From: Pimelobacter simplex
GTDB taxonomy: Bacteria > Actinomycetota > Actinomycetes > Propionibacteriales > Nocardioidaceae
Assembly: GCF_024662235.1 (NCBI RefSeq)
Contig: NZ_CP096276.1
Coordinates: 1,178,001 to 1,242,000 of the forward strand
Length of the DNA: 64,000 nt
Reading direction: 5' to 3'
Of this stretch, positions 1 through 11,308 are shown in pieces (position 1 is the first letter of the stretch; each line of letters begins with the position of its first letter). Below the pieces are notes generated by a model, which was not told where the DNA came from, did no database searches, and saw nothing but the letters and a program-made list of their open reading frames with translations. The position numbers and the translations under genes were made by a program.

Positions 1-127
1 GACCATCGAGGCGTTCAACAAGATCGCCGACGGTGAGTACGACCACGTGGCCGAGCAGGCGTTCTTCATGTGCGGCGGTCTCGACGACGTCGAGCGCAAC
101 TGGGCCGAGATCCAGAAGAGCCTCTGA
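1..127 (+). CDS. atpD: ATP synthase F1 subunit beta, C-terminal end (partial)
   Basis: Only the last 41 codons are inside the window, read from base 2. The tail contains [17 protein letters not shown] and ends AEIQKSL, the conserved end of the catalytic beta subunit of F1 ATP synthase. The protein would bind and hydrolyse or make ATP at the membrane-bound F1Fo complex. The next gene, atpC, starts two bases after the stop, the usual end of the atp operon. The start lies upstream of the window. Confidence 0.95.
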   Translation, partial: TIEAFNKIADGEYDHVAEQAFFMCGGLDDVERNWAEIQKSL

Positions 128-129
128 TC

Positions 130-549
130 ATGGCCGAGTCCGCAGTCTCGACCCTGCACGTCGAGCTCGTCGCCGCCGACCGGACCGTGTGGTCCGGTGA
201 GGCGTCGATGGTCATCGCGCGCACGCTCGAGGGAGACATCGGTGTGCTGCGTGGGCACGCGCCGACCCTGTCGCTGCTGTCGGCCTCCGTCGTCGAGGTC
301 CAGGTCGAGGGCACCAACCAGCTGCTGGTGGCTGCCCTCGACGGCGGGTTCCTCTCGGTCGCCAACGACCGGGTGTCGATCCTCGCGGAGCGGATCGAGC
401 GGGGCGAGGACATCGAGGTGTCCCAGGCCCAGGTCGACCTCGAGGAGGCCCGGCGCCTGCTCGACTCCAGCGACGAGGCGGAGCAGCGGGTCCGGCACGT
501 CGAGGCCCGCATCCGCGCGGCGGAGAAGGTAAGCGGGAAGGTCTCGTAG
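130..549 (+). CDS. atpC: ATP synthase F1 subunit epsilon
   Basis: 139 aa, the usual length for actinobacterial epsilon. An N-terminal beta-sandwich (about residues 7-90, with the conserved GDIGVLRGHAP segment) is followed by a helical C-terminal hairpin with many charged residues. Epsilon links gamma to the c-ring and restrains ATP hydrolysis in F1Fo. The ATG at 130 is preferred because it follows the atpD stop by two bases; an upstream in-frame start would lie inside atpD. It is the last gene of the atp operon. Confidence 0.96.
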   Translation: MAESAVSTLHVELVAADRTVWSGEASMVIARTLEGDIGVLRGHAPTLSLLSASVVEVQVEGTNQLLVAALDGGFLSVANDRVSILAERIERGEDIEVSQAQVDLEEARRLLDSSDEAEQRVRHVEARIRAAEKVSGKVS

Positions 550-556
550 TTCACAG

Positions 557-1018
557 ATGACGTGGTGGGAGTGGCTGCTCGACGCGTGTGGCGCGCTCCT
601 GCTCCTGTGTGTGCTGTACGGCGCCGGACTCATCGTCCGGCGCCGTCTGCTCTCCCGCAACGGTGGCACGTTCGAGCTCAGCCACCGCTACCGGATGGAC
701 ACGCCGGAGCGTGGGTGGGTGCTGGGCCTGGGCCGGTACTCCGGCGAGCGGCTGGAGTGGTTCCGGGTCTTCACGCTGTCGCGCAAGCCCAAGCGTTCGT
801 GGCGCCGTGACGAGATCAAGTACGACGGCCGGCGCGAGCCGCTCGGTGCCGAGCAGGCCTCGCTGTACCCCGATCACCTCGTGATCCGCTGCCAGTCCCC
901 GCAGGGACCGGTCGAGCTGGCCATGAGCGTGTCCTCGCTGACCGGCTTCCAGGCCTGGCTCGAGGCGCGCCCGCCCGGAACCGACTGGAACCGGGTCAAG
1001 GGCTCCGGCTCGTCGTAG
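557..1018 (+). CDS. DUF2550 membrane-anchored protein
   Basis: 153 aa. A single hydrophobic segment near residues 6-27 is followed by a basic, soluble domain with conserved-looking stretches HRYRMDTPERGWVLG and WRRDEIKYDGRRE. This matches the DUF2550 family, which sits directly behind atpC in many actinobacteria (the Mycobacterium tuberculosis counterpart is Rv1312, from memory). Its function is unknown. It starts 7 bp after atpC and is probably cotranscribed with the ATP synthase genes. Confidence 0.85.
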   Translation: MTWWEWLLDACGALLLLCVLYGAGLIVRRRLLSRNGGTFELSHRYRMDTPERGWVLGLGRYSGERLEWFRVFTLSRKPKRSWRRDEIKYDGRREPLGAEQASLYPDHLVIRCQSPQGPVELAMSVSSLTGFQAWLEARPPGTDWNRVKGSGSS

Positions 1019-1028
1019 CCTGGCTGCC

Positions 1029-2444
1029 GTGGAGCCCACCTGCGCCCAGGTCCAGCTGGCGTCGCGGACCGGACGCATCGTCCTGGCCGCCGCAACGCTC
1101 GGCTCCGCGATGGCGCTGCTCGACAGCACCGTCGTCAACGTGGCCCTGCGCCGCATCGGCGAGGACCTCGACGCGAGCCTCGGCGACCTCCAGTGGGTCT
1201 CGAACGGCTACCTGCTCAGCCTGGCCTCGCTGACCCTGCTCGGCGGCTCGCTGGGCGACCGCTTCGGCCGGCGCCGGATCTTCGTGCTCGGCGTGATCGG
1301 CTTCGCGCTGACCTCCGTGGCCTGCGGCCTGGCCCCGACCGCCCCGGTGCTCATCGCGGCCCGCGTGGCCCAGGGCGCCGCGGCCGCGATGCTCACCCCC
1401 GGCAGCCTGGCGATGATCCAGGGCACCTTCGCCCCCGAGGACCGGCCCCGTGCCATCGGTACCTGGTCCGGCCTGGGCAGCGTCGCCACCGCGGTCGGCC
1501 CGTTCCTGGGCGGCTGGCTCGTCCAGAGCGCCAGCTGGCGCTGGGTGTTCCTGATCAACCTGCCCCTCGCCGCCCTCACCCTCCTCGCCGCCCGCGCCGT
1601 CCCCGAGACCCGCGACCCGAGCGCCGTGCGCGGCTTCGACGTCGGCGGCGCCGTGCTCGGCTCGCTGGCCCTCGGCGGGATCACCTACGCCCTCATCGAG
1701 TGGACCGCCCTGCCCGGCGCCGCCCTCGCCGCCCTGGTCATCGGCCTGGCCGCCGCCCTGCTCTTCGGCCTCAACGAACGCCGCAGCCGGCACCCGATGC
1801 TGCCGCTCACCCTCTTCGCCTCCCGGCAGTTCTCGGCCGCCAACGCGATGACGCTCCTGACCTACGCGGCCCTGGGCGGGGTGCTCTTCTTCGTCGTGCT
1901 CCAGCTCCAGACCGTCTCGGGCTTCAGCCCGCTCGCCGCCGGCGTCGCCACCCTGCCGATCACCATCGTGATGTTCCTGCTGGCCGGCCGTGGTGGCGCG
2001 CTCGCCGCCCGGATCGGCCCGCGCCTGCCCATGACCGTCGGGCCGCTGCTCTGCGCCGTGGGCACGCTGCTGCTGGCGCGGGTGGGGGCGGACGTCGTCT
2101 ATTGGCGCGACCTGGCCGGCCCGCTCACGGTGTTCGGGCTGGGCCTGGCGCTGCTCGTCGCGCCGCTCACGGCCGCCGTACTGGCTGCGGCGCCCGACCA
2201 CCACGCCGGCGTCGCCTCCGGCATCAACAACGCCGTCGCCCGCGCCGGCTCCCTCCTCGCCGTCGCGGCGCTGCCGCTGCTGGTCGGGCTGTCGGGGGAG
2301 GACTACCAGGCGGCCGCGGCCTTCGCCGACGGCTACCGGTCGGCCATGGTGTGGTGTGCGGCGCTGCTCGCGGCGGGCGGGGCGCTGTCGTACGCGCTGA
2401 TCCGCAACCCGGAGAGTTCTCAGGCGCTCGACGCGTCGAGCTGA
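1029..2444 (+). CDS. MFS multidrug exporter, DHA2 (EmrB/QacA) type
   Basis: 471 aa with about 14 predicted membrane segments, the DHA2 layout. Motif A is visible as GGSLGDRFGRRRIF after the second helix, and the antiporter-type motif C region as GPFLGGWLVQ; the N-terminus carries LDSTVVNVAL, typical of helix 1 in drug:H+ antiporters. It probably exports small hydrophobic or cationic compounds, substrate unknown. GTG start at 1029. The last 25 bp overlap the convergent Fic gene. No dedicated regulator is adjacent. Confidence 0.88.
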   Translation: MEPTCAQVQLASRTGRIVLAAATLGSAMALLDSTVVNVALRRIGEDLDASLGDLQWVSNGYLLSLASLTLLGGSLGDRFGRRRIFVLGVIGFALTSVACGLAPTAPVLIAARVAQGAAAAMLTPGSLAMIQGTFAPEDRPRAIGTWSGLGSVATAVGPFLGGWLVQSASWRWVFLINLPLAALTLLAARAVPETRDPSAVRGFDVGGAVLGSLALGGITYALIEWTALPGAALAALVIGLAAALLFGLNERRSRHPMLPLTLFASRQFSAANAMTLLTYAALGGVLFFVVLQLQTVSGFSPLAAGVATLPITIVMFLLAGRGGALAARIGPRLPMTVGPLLCAVGTLLLARVGADVVYWRDLAGPLTVFGLGLALLVAPLTAAVLAAAPDHHAGVASGINNAVARAGSLLAVAALPLLVGLSGEDYQAAAAFADGYRSAMVWCAALLAAGGALSYALIRNPESSQALDASS

Positions 2445-3805
2445 TCGCCGAGGTCGGGCGCAGGCCGCCACTCGTTGTGCTTGCTCGCCCTGCGCTGCAC
2501 GAGGTAGCCGCGACGCGCGAGATCGGTGAGGTCCTTGCGGGCGCTCTCGCCCGAGACGTGGTGGGTCGTCGCGTGGTTGTGCACCGTGAAGACCGCGCCG
2601 GGGTTGCGGAGGGCGTGCTCGAGTGCGGTGAGCTGGCGATGGTTGAACTCGGCATGCCGCGCGTCCATGGCCGCCTTGACCTGCCTCAGCTCCGCTGACT
2701 TGCGCGCCAGATGCTCGTGGAGCGCCTGGATGGCGCGGCGGACGATGCCCAGGTTGTAGATGAAGAAGTGGGTCAGGTCGCCGTCATCGGCTTCGGTCAG
2801 CAGGTAGGACCGTGCGTACTGGCTCGGCGCCGCCTGGAGGAGGCGGCTGATGCTGAGGTACTCCGTGAGCCAGAACCCTTCGCGCAGCATGACCCAATAG
2901 AAGAGGGCACGTGCGGTTCGTCCGTTGCCGTCCTCGAAGTAGTGGTCGTAGCCGGTCATGAAGTGAACAGTGACTGCCCGCAGGAGCGGCGGCAGGTAGG
3001 GCTCTGCGGGCCGAGGGCCGTTCGCGAACCGGCACAGCCGCTCCAGACGCTCCGGTAGCTGGGATGCCGGCGGAGGCGAGTGCAGCAGGTCGCCCTGAGG
3101 AGACCAGACGGCGACCCGGTCGTCATCGGGTGCCTGCAGCCGGCCTGCGGCCGCGGGGTCGTCGAGGGTGCCTTCGGTGACGATGCGGTGGATCTCGCGG
3201 ACCCGGTCGGGGGTGATGGCCTCGTCGCGCCACTCCTGGACCTGTTGCATCGCCCGGTAGTTGTTGACGATCATCCGCTCGTCGCGCGTTCGGGGTGAGC
3301 GGCCGCTGGTCAGCATCTCCTTGGCGACCACGCGGCTGGTGGCAGCACCCTCGAGCTGGCTCGAGGTGATCGCCTCCTCGATGAGGGAGCTGACGATGTA
3401 GCGGTTGCGGCTGCCCGCGTTGGTGAGCTCGTCGCCGATGGTGATCTCGCCGCTGGCCGAGCCGCGGATGTGATCGATGAGCTGCAGGACCTCGTCGGCC
3501 AGCACGTAGCTGAAGGCATGTCCGTGCTCGTCGACCAGTTGAGGCAGCGAACGTGCGGTGCCGCGTCGGCGGAACCGCACCAGCGACCATTGCTGCTCGA
3601 CCGTCAGCCCGGTCGGCTGACGTCGAAAGCGGAAGTCGTCCCAGGCCAGATAGCGGGTGTCAGCCCCGTCGGTGTCGGCGTCGATGAGGGCGCGCACGAA
3701 GTCCTCGGAGCTCTCCCAGACCGAGGAATCGGGCCCGTCGTCGGGCGCGGGTGCCGGTAGGCGCATCTCCCAGCTGTCTCCCAGTTGTTCCAATGATGGG
3801 AGCAT
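2420..3805 (-). CDS. Fic-domain protein with inhibitory motif and winged-helix tail
   Basis: 461 aa. The Fic signature reads HYFEDGNGRTAR at about residues 288-299, a variant of HPFx(D/E)GNGRxxR with Tyr in place of Pro but with the catalytic His and all GNGR residues kept. An auto-inhibitory S-x3-E-G motif (SSQLEG, about 148-153) precedes it, as in class II Fic proteins, and a C-terminal helix-turn-helix-like region follows (about 380-450). Fic enzymes usually transfer AMP to a target protein; the target here is unknown. ATG 3805 is used; ATG 3766 with GGGAG upstream is an alternative. Confidence 0.87.
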   Translation of the reverse strand: MLPSLEQLGDSWEMRLPAPAPDDGPDSSVWESSEDFVRALIDADTDGADTRYLAWDDFRFRRQPTGLTVEQQWSLVRFRRRGTARSLPQLVDEHGHAFSYVLADEVLQLIDHIRGSASGEITIGDELTNAGSRNRYIVSSLIEEAITSSQLEGAATSRVVAKEMLTSGRSPRTRDERMIVNNYRAMQQVQEWRDEAITPDRVREIHRIVTEGTLDDPAAAGRLQAPDDDRVAVWSPQGDLLHSPPPASQLPERLERLCRFANGPRPAEPYLPPLLRAVTVHFMTGYDHYFEDGNGRTARALFYWVMLREGFWLTEYLSISRLLQAAPSQYARSYLLTEADDGDLTHFFIYNLGIVRRAIQALHEHLARKSAELRQVKAAMDARHAEFNHRQLTALEHALRNPGAVFTVHNHATTHHVSGESARKDLTDLARRGYLVQRRASKHNEWRPAPDLGDQLDASSA

Positions 3806-3816
3806 AGCCGCTTTGT

Positions 3817-3829
3817 TCCAAGCATTGGA
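3817..3829. promoter_or_regulatory. Inverted repeat just upstream of the Fic gene
   Basis: TCCAA-GCA-TTGGA is a perfect 5-bp dyad 12 bp upstream of the ATG at 3805. The word TTGGAACAA, read on the minus strand, occurs here and again just inside the gene near 3786-3794. The stretch is also poorer in GC than its surroundings. Since the Fic protein carries a C-terminal DNA-binding-like domain, an autoregulatory site is possible, but this is inference. Confidence 0.4.
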
Positions 3830-3881
3830 GAAAGTTGGAGCAAGTTGGGAGTGCGCGGGACTACGCGGTGCGCTGAGCGCC

Positions 3882-7078
<3,197 letters not shown>

Positions 7079-7082
<4 letters not shown>

Positions 7083-7606
7083 GTGCGCCGCCGCTTCCCG
7101 GTGCCGTCGGGGAACGGCCAGGCCAGCGTGATCGAGGCGCCGGGGGCCAGCGCCGTCCAGCGCGCGGCGAAGTCGTCGTAGCGCGCGAAGAGCCGGTCGA
7201 GCAGCTCGCCGGAGAGGCCGCTGGCCTCGATGCTGCCCGGCCAGGCCGGGTCGGGCGCGCGCCGCCCGCGGGCGACCTCCCACAGCGCCACGCTGAGCGA
7301 GGCGAGTCGCTCGGAGCGCGCCATGTCGGCGGACTCCTGGGACGTCGGCGTCCGCCGGTTCTTGAGCGAGGCCCGGCGGGCCTTGGGGTCGACCGGCCAG
7401 AAGAGCCCGTCGTCGCCGTCGGCGGCCGCGAGCCGGCCGTAGACCCCGCCGCGCAGGCCCTCCTCGATCTCGACGAGCAGGTGCGCGACGTCGTGCGGCA
7501 CCGCGTCGTCGTGACCGGGCCCGTTGCGCGGCGCGAGCGCGGCGCCGGCCGACCGGTCCACCGCGATCTCGTAGCGGCCGGTGAGCTTGGTGAAGGTCAC
7601 CTGCAC
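7079..7606 (-). CDS. Uncharacterised protein encoded with the SNF2 ATPase
   Basis: 175 aa, not recognised as a named family. The N-terminus MQVTFTKLTGRYEIAVDR looks like a beta hairpin. A short acidic stretch PHDVAHLLVEIEEGL follows, then a basic middle (residues about 95-115, KARRASLKNRRTP) and a helical C-terminus. No membrane segment or cysteine motif is seen. Its TGA overlaps the GTG of the SNF2 gene, so the pair is probably one transcript and may act together. It lies 10 bp downstream of the cobalamin adenosyltransferase gene. Confidence 0.75.
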
Positions 7607-7616
7607 GGGGGCCTGC

Positions 7617-8195
7617 TCACTCGCCGCGCTCCCCGCCCGGCACCCAGAGCACGTCGCCCTCGGCCCGGTTGGCGTGCCGGGCGAGGATGAAGACGAGGTC
7701 GGAGAGCCGGTTGAGGTAGGTGATCGCGATCTTGTTCATCGCCTCGCCGTGCACCTCGTAGGCCGCCCACGCGCCCCGCTCGGCGCGGCGGATCACGGTG
7801 CGCGCGACGTGGAGGTGCGCGGCGCCGGGGGTGCCGCCGTTGAGGATGAAGGAGCGCAGCTTGGGCAGGTGCTCGTTGTACTCGTCGCACCAGCGCTCGA
7901 GCCGGTCGACGTAGTCCTGCTCGATGCGCAGCGGCGGGTACTCCGGGTCGGGCACGACCGGCGTGCACAGGTCGGCGCCCACGTCGAAGAGGTCGTTCTG
8001 GACGCGGGTCAGGACGCGCACGACGTCCTCCTCGAGCCCGCCGGTGGCGAGGGCGACGCCGAGGTGGGCGTTGGCCTCGTCGACGTCGGCGTAGGCGAGC
8101 AGGCGCAGGTCGGTCTTGGTGGTGACGCTCATGTCGCCGAGCCGGGTCTCTCCGGCGTCGCCGGTACGGGTGTAGATCCGCGTCAGGTTGACCAT
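7617..8195 (-). CDS. Cob(I)alamin adenosyltransferase, PduO type
   Basis: 192 aa. The ATP-binding N-terminus TRTGDAGETRLGD and the C-terminal YLNRLSDLVF motif are those of PduO-type ATP:cob(I)alamin adenosyltransferases, trimeric helical bundles that make adenosylcobalamin and can hand it to a mutase. The adenosylcobalamin-dependent ethylmalonyl-CoA mutase begins about 560 bp away on the other strand, and a MeaB chaperone is present at 33588, so the enzyme fits that pathway. ATG start at 8195. It heads a minus-strand run with 7079 and 3882. Confidence 0.93.
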   Translation of the reverse strand: MVNLTRIYTRTGDAGETRLGDMSVTTKTDLRLLAYADVDEANAHLGVALATGGLEEDVVRVLTRVQNDLFDVGADLCTPVVPDPEYPPLRIEQDYVDRLERWCDEYNEHLPKLRSFILNGGTPGAAHLHVARTVIRRAERGAWAAYEVHGEAMNKIAITYLNRLSDLVFILARHANRAEGDVLWVPGGERGE

Positions 8196-8318
8196 GTTCG
8201 GAGCGTAGTCGCGAGGGCCGACGGAAAAAAGTCGGTCCGGGGTGCAACCGATCGGACTGCTGGCGCGTCATGGTGGGTAACAGGTGGGAGACACGACTGA
8301 CATCTCGGGAGGGAAACC
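8196..8318. promoter_or_regulatory. Divergent intergenic region (adenosyltransferase / STAS)
   Basis: This 123-bp gap separates two divergent genes. It contains a small dyad CCGAC-GGAAAAAA-GTCGG around 8218-8235. GGGTAA at 8275-8280 resembles the -10 of SigB/SigF-like promoters, which would suit an anti-sigma antagonist gene, but no convincing -35 is visible. GGGAGGG just before ATG 8319 is a good ribosome binding site. Confidence 0.35.
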
Positions 8319-8669
8319 ATGAGAGTGCGACAGTCGACCCCTGTCCGGATCGAGAGCGTCCCGGGGGAGCCGGTCCTGCTCCTCGGCGGCGATCTGGACG
8401 TCCGCAGCACCGGTGAGCTGCGCGCCGCCGTCCACGACCACATCCGCCGCTGCGGCATCGACCGGATCAGCCCGGTCATCATCGACGTGAGCGCCGTGCG
8501 CTCCGTCGACGCCACCGCGCTCAAGGTGCTCGCCGCGGCGAGCCGCCAGGCCCAGCAGTACGGCGTCCGCGTGGTCCTGCGCGGCGCCCGCCCGGCCGTG
8601 CGCCGGATGCTCCACCTCACCCACCTGATCCGGCTGATCGAGCTCGAGCGCGAGCCGGTCCCCGCCTGA
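8319..8669 (+). CDS. STAS-domain protein (anti-sigma factor antagonist-like)
   Basis: 116 aa, one STAS domain: beta strand PVLLLGGDLDVRS, helix, then the core DVSAVRSVDATALKVL. In SpoIIAA-type antagonists this last segment reads DSSGL with a phosphorylated serine; here it is DATAL, so a threonine, not a serine, is at the likely phosphosite and the following glycine is Ala. It may therefore be weakly or not phosphorylated. No anti-sigma factor or sigma factor gene is adjacent. A strong GGGAGGG ribosome site precedes the ATG. Confidence 0.85.
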   Translation: MRVRQSTPVRIESVPGEPVLLLGGDLDVRSTGELRAAVHDHIRRCGIDRISPVIIDVSAVRSVDATALKVLAAASRQAQQYGVRVVLRGARPAVRRMLHLTHLIRLIELEREPVPA

Positions 8670-8719
8670 GCACCCCCGTCCGGGGGTGGGGGCTGTGCAG
8701 TACCCCACACGTCCGTACC

Positions 8720-8749
8720 GTTACCAAGCGGTAGCAATCGTCCTAGTCT
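8720..8749 (+). promoter_or_regulatory. Promoter and palindrome upstream of ecm
   Basis: The dyad GTTACC-AAGC-GGTAGC (8720-8735) overlaps a candidate -35 TTACCA (8721-8726). A -10 TAGTCT (8744-8749) follows at 17 bp, and the ATG starts 7 bp after the -10, so the mRNA is probably leaderless. The same dyad form occurs upstream of the genes at 19594 and 27851, which suggests a shared regulator acting at the -35. Confidence 0.6.
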
Positions 8750-8756
8750 TCGCTCT

Positions 8757-10790
8757 ATGAGCACCACGCCCGAGGCAGCCCGCGGTACCGAGAAGGCCAC
8801 CCAGCCCAAGGACCGCCCGTGGGTGATGCGGACCTACGCCGGCCACTCGACCGCGGAGGCGTCCAACGCGCTGTACCGGACCAACCTGGCCAAGGGCCAG
8901 ACCGGTCTGTCGGTCGCCTTCGACCTGGTCACCCAGACCGGCTACGACCCGGACAGCCCGATGGCGCGCGGCGAGGTCGGCAAGGTCGGCGTACCGATCC
9001 CGCACCTGGGCGAGATGCGCAAGCTCTTCGACCAGATCCCCGTGATCGAGATGAACACCTCGATGACGATCAACGCCGTCGCGATGTGGATGCTCGCGAT
9101 GTACCAGGTGGTCGCCGAGGAGCAGAACCCCGAGATGGAGCCGGCCGAGGTCGCCCAGCTCCTCGCGGGCACCACCCAGAACGACATCATCAAGGAGTAC
9201 CTCTCGCGCGGGACCTACGTGTTCCCGCCGGAGGCGTCCCTGCGGCTGATCGCCGACATGATCGCCTACACGGTCAACTACATCCCGAAGTGGAACCCGA
9301 TCAACATCTGCAGCTACCACCTGCAGGAGGCTGGGGCGACGCCCACCCAGGAGCTCGCCTACGCGCTGTGCACCTCGATCGCCGTCCTCGACCAGGTCAA
9401 GAACTCCGGCCAGGTCAGCGACGAGGACTTCGAGAAGGTCGTCGGCCGGATCTCGTTCTTCGTCAACGCCGGCGTGCGGTTCATCGAAGAGACGTGCAAG
9501 ATGCGCGCCTTCACCGAGCTCTGGGACGAGATCACCCAGGAGCGCTACGGCGTCCAGGACGCCAAGATGCGCCGCTTCCGCTACGGCGTCCAGGTCAACA
9601 GCCTCGGCCTGACCGAGGCGCAGCCCGAGAACAACGTCCAGCGGATCGTGCTGGAGATGCTCGGCGTGACGCTGTCCAAGAAGGCGCGGGCGCGCGCCGT
9701 CCAGCTGCCGGCCTGGAACGAGGCGCTCGGCCTGCCCCGTCCGTGGGACCAGCAGTGGTCGCTGCGGCTGCAGCAGGTGCTGGCGTTCGAGTCGGACCTG
9801 CTCGAGTACGAGGACATCTTCGACGGCTCGCACGTCATCGAGGCCAAGGTCGCCGAGCTCAAGGCCGGCGCGCGCGCCGAGATGGACCGGGTCCAGGCCA
9901 TGGGCGGCGCGATGGGCGCGGTCGACTACATGAAGTCCGAGCTGGTCTCCTCCCACGCCCGGCGCCGGGCCCGGATCGAGGACGGCGAGGAGATCATCGT
10001 CGGCGTCAACAAGTTCGAGACCACCGAGCCCAGCCCGCTGACCGCCAACCTCGACGACGCGATCATGACCGCGGACCCCAAGGCCGACGAGGCCGCCCGG
10101 GCCTCCGTCGCGGCCTGGAAGGCCCAGCGCGACGAGACCGCGGTCACCGAGGCGCTGGCCCACGTCGCCGAGGTCGCCAAGTCCGGTGAGAACCTCATGC
10201 AGGCCACGCTCGCCGCGGCCCGCGCGGGCGCCACCACGGGGGAGTGGGCCGGCGTGCTGCGCGAGGTCTTCGGCGAGTTCCGGGCGCCCACGGGCGTGGC
10301 CGGTGCCGTCGGCGTGGCCGCCGCGGGCGCCGAGCTGACCGCCGTCCGCGAGGCCGTGCGCGCCACCGGCGAGGAGCTCGGCGGCCGGCTGCGCCTCCTC
10401 GTCGGCAAGCCGGGCCTCGACGGGCACTCCAACGGCGCCGAGCAGGTCGCCGTCCGGGCGCGCGACGCGGGCTTCGAGGTCATCTACCAGGGCATCCGGC
10501 TCACCCCGGAGCAGATCGTCGCGGCCGCCGTGGCCGAGGACGTCCACTGCGTCGGCCTCTCGATCCTGTCCGGCTCGCACATGGAGCTCGTGCCCGCCGT
10601 CCTCGACGGCCTCGAGGCCGCCGGCATGGGCGAGGTCCCCGTCATCGTCGGCGGGATCATCCCCGACTCCGACGGCAAGGCCCTCCTCGACCTCGGCGTC
10701 GCCGCGGTCTACACGCCCAAGGACTTCGGGCTCACCGAGATCATGGGCGGCATCGTCGAGGTCATCCGCAAGGCCAACGGGCTCGCGTGA
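8757..10790 (+). CDS. ecm: Ethylmalonyl-CoA mutase, adenosylcobalamin-dependent
   Basis: 677 aa single-chain acyl-CoA mutase. The catalytic barrel occupies about residues 20-500, with SVAFDLVTQTGYDPDSP in the substrate channel. The C-terminal B12 domain shows GLDGHSNG (the D-x-H-x-x-G lower axial ligand), GLSILSG and IVGGIIP. Length and the TQTGYDPDSP motif favour the Ecm/MeaA group over methylmalonyl-CoA mutase (about 730 aa, usually two subunits) or two-subunit isobutyryl-CoA mutase. It would convert (2R)-ethylmalonyl-CoA to methylsuccinyl-CoA in the cytosol. Ccr, epimerase, MeaB and adenosyltransferase genes in the window support this. The start is probably leaderless. Confidence 0.9.
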   Translation: MSTTPEAARGTEKATQPKDRPWVMRTYAGHSTAEASNALYRTNLAKGQTGLSVAFDLVTQTGYDPDSPMARGEVGKVGVPIPHLGEMRKLFDQIPVIEMNTSMTINAVAMWMLAMYQVVAEEQNPEMEPAEVAQLLAGTTQNDIIKEYLSRGTYVFPPEASLRLIADMIAYTVNYIPKWNPINICSYHLQEAGATPTQELAYALCTSIAVLDQVKNSGQVSDEDFEKVVGRISFFVNAGVRFIEETCKMRAFTELWDEITQERYGVQDAKMRRFRYGVQVNSLGLTEAQPENNVQRIVLEMLGVTLSKKARARAVQLPAWNEALGLPRPWDQQWSLRLQQVLAFESDLLEYEDIFDGSHVIEAKVAELKAGARAEMDRVQAMGGAMGAVDYMKSELVSSHARRRARIEDGEEIIVGVNKFETTEPSPLTANLDDAIMTADPKADEAARASVAAWKAQRDETAVTEALAHVAEVAKSGENLMQATLAAARAGATTGEWAGVLREVFGEFRAPTGVAGAVGVAAAGAELTAVREAVRATGEELGGRLRLLVGKPGLDGHSNGAEQVAVRARDAGFEVIYQGIRLTPEQIVAAAVAEDVHCVGLSILSGSHMELVPAVLDGLEAAGMGEVPVIVGGIIPDSDGKALLDLGVAAVYTPKDFGLTEIMGGIVEVIRKANGLA

Positions 10791-10793
10791 GTT

Positions 10794-10875
10794 CATGTAA
10801 CTACGTGTTACATCGCTTTCCTGGGGCCGGTGGGGCTGAAGTGGTGGATAACGCGACGTAACACGTAGTTACATG
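10794..10875. repeat. Perfect 18-bp inverted repeat between convergent genes
   Basis: CATGTAACTACGTGTTAC (10794-10811) recurs as its exact reverse complement at 10858-10875, 46 bp apart. The left arm is itself part of a 19-bp dyad, ATGTAAC-N5-GTTACAT (10795-10813). The right arm contains the TAA stop of the ArsC-like gene. It could act as a bidirectional hairpin terminator, although there is no T-run, or as a pair of operator-like sites, or be a tiny mobile-element relic. Confidence 0.75.
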
Positions 10876-11234
10876 CCATCGGCCGCGATCACCTGCGCCA
10901 ACGACGCGGGGTCGCGGCCGACGACCGTCGTACCGTCGGAGGCGGTGAGGATCGGGCGCTGGATGAGCTTCGGGTGCTCCGCCATCAGCGCCAGCCAGGC
11001 CCCGCGCTCGGCGCTGTCCTTGGCAGGCAGTACGACCCCCAGCTTGCGGGCGTCGGCGGTGCGCGCGATGTCCCACGGCTCGAGCCCGAGCCGGCCCAGC
11101 ACGTCCTCGAGCTCCGCGACCGTCGGCGGCTCGTCGAGGTAGCGGCGCACGGTGTAGTCGGCGCCGGCCGCCTTGAGCTCGCTCTCGGCGGTGCGGCACT
11201 TGGAGCAGGCGGGGTTGAGCCAGATCTCGATCAC
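10869..11234 (-). CDS. ArsC/Spx-family thioredoxin-fold protein
   Basis: 121 aa, full length for the ArsC family. An N-terminal thioredoxin-like strand leads into NPACSKCRTAE, with a CxxC pair (C10, C13) at the position of the ArsC catalytic cysteine, and the fold continues with QRPILTASDGTTVVGRDP, the conserved RP-containing turn. It could be a glutaredoxin-dependent arsenate reductase or a related redox protein; no ars transporter or ArsR regulator is next to it. It converges on ecm, and its stop codon lies in the right arm of the 18-bp repeat. Confidence 0.85.
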   Translation of the reverse strand: MIEIWLNPACSKCRTAESELKAAGADYTVRRYLDEPPTVAELEDVLGRLGLEPWDIARTADARKLGVVLPAKDSAERGAWLALMAEHPKLIQRPILTASDGTTVVGRDPASLAQVIAADGM

Positions 11235-11308
11235 GCCCGCACCCTAGCGCCGCCCGTACGAGGGCTGCCGGGCGTGACGCGCGTCCCTGGTGACCCACGT
11301 CACGTTGA

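Noticed and set aside
996..2471. Long open frame antisense to the MFS gene
   Set aside because: Arg/Gly/Glu-rich composition without domain structure; a shadow of a high-GC coding region. The MFS protein on the other strand has clear motifs.
8670..8756. Cobalamin riboswitch before ecm
   Set aside because: The gap is only 87 bp, contains a compact promoter with a leaderless start, and shows no B12-box-like sequence.
8757..10790. Methylmalonyl-CoA or isobutyryl-CoA mutase
   Set aside because: A single 677-aa chain with TQTGYDPDSP fits Ecm/MeaA; a two-subunit or 730-residue enzyme with FDLATHRGYDSD-like motif was expected otherwise.
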